NCBI GenBank assembly: GCA_007117565.1
Contig: SKGG01000050.1
Location: forward strand, 1 to 8,439
Source: Candidatus Izemoplasma sp.
GTDB taxonomy: Bacteria > Bacillota_I > Bacilli_A > Izemoplasmatales > Izemoplasmataceae
Direction: 5' to 3'
Length of the DNA: 8,439 bases
The notes under the pieces were generated by a model. The model did no database searches and was not told the DNA's origin. It saw only the letters and a list, made by a program, of their open reading frames with translations. This document shows, piece by piece, positions 6,009-8,439 of this stretch. Position 1 is the stretch's first letter. Every line of letters starts with the position of its first letter. Both the position numbers and the translations under genes were made by a program.

Positions 6009-6037
6009 TTAACGATTTTAGAAAAAAAACGTATAAT
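6009..6037 (+). promoter_or_regulatory. Promoter of the TauE/SafE-family permease gene
   Basis: A perfect -10 TATAAT (6032-6037) lies 17 bases after TTAACG (6009-6014; four of six to TTGACA). The predicted start near 6044 leaves a leader of about 15 bases that begins at the ribosome site. Confidence 0.6.
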
Positions 6038-6044
6038 GGTGTTT

Positions 6045-6050
6045 AAAGGA
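6045..6050 (+). promoter_or_regulatory. Ribosome site that decides the permease start
   Basis: AAAGGA ends eight bases before the ATG at 6059 but overlaps the alternative ATG at 6050, so 6059 is the supported start. Confidence 0.65.
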
Positions 6051-6058
6051 TGATTGTT

Positions 6059-6796
6059 ATGACTTTAGAACTCTTTATCGGCGTCGCTCTCATTTTAATG
6101 TTAGCTGCCTTTGTCAAAGGAGTCAGTGGCTTTGGCTCATCATTGATTGCAATCCCGTTGATTGCAGCGTTTTTTTTGGTGCCTCAAGAAACACGCGCCT
6201 TGGTGGTGACAATCAATCTGTGCTTAAATGTCTTTATGCTTGTGAAAGCACGTTCATTTAATATTGAGGCTTTTAAGACTTTTTTACCGCTCATTTTATC
6301 TGTGGTGGTCGCTTCATTGGTCAGTGGGTTGTTTCTTGGTCGCTTTGATGGCGGCTATTTTACCGCCTTGTTGTCAGTGTTATTGATTTTAACTGCCATT
6401 AATAAACTTTTGGCAAAATCATGGGTCATTCGTCATGCTGAGCGCTATTTTATTCCAGTAGGACTGTTAAGCGGTGCACTTAATACCTTATTGGGCGCGG
6501 GCAGTGTCCCTGTGCTCATTTATTTAGGCAATAGCGATTTAAAAAAAGAGGACTTTCGCATCACGATCGTCCTATTCTTATTCGTTTTAAACAGCAGTTC
6601 CTTAGTGTCATTCACACTTAACCAGCAATATCCCTTATGGATACTTTGGTTTTCTGTTGCGTTGTTGCCTTTTGTTTTAGTTGGGAATATTTTTGGGATG
6701 AAGATGCAAGGGTTCATCCCACAAAGAACGTTTGATGTATTGATTAGTCTATTCTTAATTGTGATGGGCCTCAACGGTGTTTTCGGGTTGTTTTAA
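6059..6796 (+). CDS. TauE/SafE (DUF81) family membrane permease
   Basis: A 245-aa integral membrane protein with about eight hydrophobic helices (roughly 4-20, 22-42, 46-63, 74-96, 99-118, 132-157, 166-188, 193-213 and 225-244; the first two may count as one re-entrant unit). The N-terminal glycine-rich FVKGVSGFGSSLIAIPLI (18-35) and its half-repeat GLLSGALNTLLGAGSVPVLIYL (138-159) are the two family signatures. TauE/SafE proteins move small organic or sulfur-containing anions (sulfite, sulfoacetate, taurine-derived compounds), but the substrate cannot be assigned. The gene has its own promoter and is not part of the dha operon, being separated from it by a strong terminator. The start at 6059 is preferred over 6050 because the ribosome site overlaps 6050. 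Its stop shares TTAA with the stop of the convergent gene. Confidence 0.9.
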   Translation: MTLELFIGVALILMLAAFVKGVSGFGSSLIAIPLIAAFFLVPQETRALVVTINLCLNVFMLVKARSFNIEAFKTFLPLILSVVVASLVSGLFLGRFDGGYFTALLSVLLILTAINKLLAKSWVIRHAERYFIPVGLLSGALNTLLGAGSVPVLIYLGNSDLKKEDFRITIVLFLFVLNSSSLVSFTLNQQYPLWILWFSVALLPFVLVGNIFGMKMQGFIPQRTFDVLISLFLIVMGLNGVFGLF

Positions 6797-8364
6797 TACC
6801 CCGCAATCGTCCCCTCACAGCGTGTTTCGGTGGCTCCGTGAATACGTTTCGTCTTAGGGTTTAAAAACAATATTTGACCCCGCCCAAAATAACCGATTTC
6901 TTCTTGGACACGAATGTCGTGTCCTTTTTCTTTTAAAGCGTTCATCAAAGCAGGATCAAAACTAGGCTCAACTTGTACTTCGAGCCCTTTCATCCATTGC
7001 CATCGCGGAACATCCAACGCTTTTTGGAGGGAGTAGCCTCGGTCTAGAATATGTGCGAGCACTTGTGCGTGTCCTTGCGGCTGCATAAACCCGCCCATGA
7101 GTCCAAAGGGACCCAGTGGAAGATCATCTTGCATAAGAAACGCAGGGATGATGGTGTGTAAGGTCTTATTTCCTGGTTTCAGTGCATTCACATGCTCTTT
7201 TTCTAATGAAAAGCCGAGCGCTCGGTTGTTCATCGCCACACCTCGACCAGGGACAACCATACCTGAACCGAAACCGAGATAATTACTTTGAATTAAAGAC
7301 ACCATGTTGCCTTCTTTATCGACGCTGGCGAGATACACCGTGCCCCCATCTTTAGCAGCGTCTTGATCTAAATTCTGTGCTTGATTTTGGATGACCTTAG
7401 CTTGTGCTTTTAAATTATTTGGGTCAAGTAATGTTTCTGGATTCAATCGTAGGTGATCAGGATCCGTGATGGCGTTGAATCCATCTTTAAAAGCGATTTT
7501 TGTCGCTTCAATCATTTGGTGGACTTGATCAACCTCATTATTTGGCAAGGCACTGTGTTCTAAAATGCCTAAGGTTTGAAGGGCGATCAGCCCTTGAGTC
7601 GGCGGAGGCATTTCGTAAACATCAACCCCTCTAAAGCGTGTTTTCATCGGTTCGACCCAGCGGACTTGATAGGTGGCTAAATCGTCATGCGCCATCACGC
7701 CACCATGCGCTTTTAAATAGCGCACCATCTCATCGGCAAGCACCCCTTGATAGAACCATGAGGATCCTTGTTCACCTAAGGTTTTAAGGGTCTTTGCATG
7801 ATCGAGTAGTGGCACTTTTGAGCCAATAGGTTTTGTTTCCGTACCAAAGGTGTCAAAAAAACTTTGCATCGCTTGAACATCGTTCTGCGCTTGATAACGT
7901 TTGATCGCTCTTGACCAATAATAATGAAGAGTCTTAGTCATCAAGACGCCCTCTTGTGCCACCTTAGCTGCAGGCGCTAAGTTTTTTGCAAAAGAACGAT
8001 TCCCAAAACGTTGTGTTAAAGCTTCCCACCCGGCGGGTGTGCCGGGGACCATCGCGTTGATGGCGCCAAAGGTTGGCATTTTTTCATGGCCATGGGCCTT
8101 TAAATGCTCAATTGTAAGTCCTTTAGGTGAGGGACCTGACGCATCTAAAGCATAAAGCTGGCCTTGATACCAAACGATCGCAAAAAGGTCACTGCCGATG
8201 CCGTTAGATGTTGGTTCACATACAGTTAAAGCGGCAGCTGCGGCGACAGCTGCATCGATCGCATTGCCACCTTGCCTCAAAACTTCACAGCCAATGCGTG
8301 CGGCTTGGGGGACGCTGGTCGCCACAGCTCCGTGTGAAAATGTTTTATCTTGATTCTGAAACAT
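6793..8364 (-). CDS. Gamma-glutamyltransferase-family Ntn hydrolase (YwrD-like)
   Basis: An N-terminal nucleophile hydrolase of the gamma-glutamyltransferase / cephalosporin acylase family, expected to cut itself into a large and a small subunit. Numbered from the chosen start (523 aa), the predicted cleavage site and nucleophile is T342 in DGGTVYLASVD. Conserved blocks are RQGGNAIDAAVAAA (30-43), EPTSNGIGSDLFA (50-62), QSNYLGFGSGMVVPG (359-373), LHTIIP (402-407) and GGFMQPQGHAQVL (424-436). No signal peptide is seen, unlike secreted glutathione-cleaving GGTs, so it is probably cytosolic and resembles Bacillus YwrD. LDASGPSP stands where many relatives have SGRAP with an arginine, so the gamma-glutamyl substrate is uncertain. 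The start is ATG 8364: GAGGTG at 8371-8376 is well spaced for it, too close for ATG 8367, and overlaps GTG 8373. The gene is single, converging on the permease gene. Confidence 0.9.
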   Translation of the reverse strand: MFQNQDKTFSHGAVATSVPQAARIGCEVLRQGGNAIDAAVAAAAALTVCEPTSNGIGSDLFAIVWYQGQLYALDASGPSPKGLTIEHLKAHGHEKMPTFGAINAMVPGTPAGWEALTQRFGNRSFAKNLAPAAKVAQEGVLMTKTLHYYWSRAIKRYQAQNDVQAMQSFFDTFGTETKPIGSKVPLLDHAKTLKTLGEQGSSWFYQGVLADEMVRYLKAHGGVMAHDDLATYQVRWVEPMKTRFRGVDVYEMPPPTQGLIALQTLGILEHSALPNNEVDQVHQMIEATKIAFKDGFNAITDPDHLRLNPETLLDPNNLKAQAKVIQNQAQNLDQDAAKDGGTVYLASVDKEGNMVSLIQSNYLGFGSGMVVPGRGVAMNNRALGFSLEKEHVNALKPGNKTLHTIIPAFLMQDDLPLGPFGLMGGFMQPQGHAQVLAHILDRGYSLQKALDVPRWQWMKGLEVQVEPSFDPALMNALKEKGHDIRVQEEIGYFGRGQILFLNPKTKRIHGATETRCEGTIAGY

Positions 8365-8370
8365 CATGCT

Positions 8371-8376
8371 CACCTC
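8371..8376 (-). promoter_or_regulatory. Ribosome site that decides the GGT-family start
   Basis: On the - strand GAGGTG lies six bases before ATG 8364 and three before ATG 8367. Its GTG is itself the most upstream in-frame start (8373), which would then lack a ribosome site. Confidence 0.55.
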
Positions 8377-8382
8377 TTAAAC

Positions 8383-8391
8383 AGTGTATCA
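8383..8391 (-). promoter_or_regulatory. Candidate extended -10 for the GGT-family gene
   Basis: TGATACACT on the - strand fits an extended -10 (TGn, then TACACT, four of six). No convincing -35 is seen. The implied start near 8376 would again give a leader of only 12-13 bases. Confidence 0.3.
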
Positions 8392-8410
8392 TAGGTTGTG
8401 TATGAATCAG

Positions 8411-8439
8411 TCTTTTTAGCGTATCTTAACGCTCAAAGA
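8411..8439. repeat. Inverted repeat at the window end
   Basis: AGCGT (8418-8422) and ACGCT (8429-8433) form a 5-bp stem around ATCTTA, extended by TCTTT (8411-8415) against AAAGA (8435-8439) with small internal mismatches. It may continue beyond the window. No T-run supports a terminator on the - strand; the role is unknown. Confidence 0.3.

Noticed and set aside
6050..6058. ATG at 6050 as start of the TauE/SafE permease
   Set aside because: The AAAGGA ribosome site overlaps this ATG; the ATG at 6059 has correct spacing.
8365..8373. GTG 8373 and ATG 8367 as starts of the GGT-family gene
   Set aside because: GTG 8373 is part of the GAGGTG ribosome site, and ATG 8367 is only three bases from it.
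1..8439. Mobile element, CRISPR array, phage defence or toxin-antitoxin system
   Set aside because: No transposase, direct-repeat array, terminal inverted repeats, tRNA or defence-type domains were seen; every long frame is explained by a metabolic or membrane family.

Overview
The window is ordinary-looking bacterial chromosome of moderate GC, dense with metabolic genes. TGA is used as a stop (for example 694-696, sharing bases with the next start) and tryptophan is TGG, so the code is standard. Strong AGGAGG-type ribosome sites, a CcpA-type cre box and a PTS-dependent (DhaM single-domain) dihydroxyacetone kinase point to the Bacillota or a close relative that keeps the standard code (an Acholeplasma/Izemoplasma-like Mycoplasmatota is possible). 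The sequence alone does not settle genus or family. There are no RNA genes, insertion sequences, CRISPR arrays or phage genes, and no gene-free gap above about 185 bases.

Left region (1-2676, + strand): a tightly packed run of a 5'-truncated iron-dependent alcohol dehydrogenase, a farnesyl-diphosphate-synthase-type prenyltransferase (ispA-like, ATGA overlap) and a compact malic enzyme (11-base gap). It closes with a hairpin that overlaps the malic enzyme stop codon and also serves the convergent gene. Next comes a FabG-like short-chain dehydrogenase on the - strand (2683-3423). Divergent from it is a small three-helix membrane protein resembling DUF1475 (3508-3840).

Centre (3841-6006): the dhaK-dhaL-dhaM operon, which phosphorylates dihydroxyacetone to DHAP using phosphate relayed from PEP through PTS enzyme I and HPr to DhaM. 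DhaL then carries the phosphate on tightly bound ADP, and DhaK binds the substrate covalently. The 183-base region in front of dhaK is the most information-rich part of the window. It holds a 19-bp palindrome, a near-consensus promoter with a cre-like box over its -35, a second palindrome over its -10, and a long terminator-like hairpin between the predicted transcription start and dhaK. The operon ends in a textbook terminator.

Right region (6007-8439): a TauE/SafE-family membrane permease (+) converges on a cytosolic gamma-glutamyltransferase-family Ntn hydrolase (-). Their stop codons share the same TTAA, leaving no room for a terminator between them.

All genes fit known families. I found no clear undescribed enzymatic system; the best candidate for something new is the layered control region of the dha operon.
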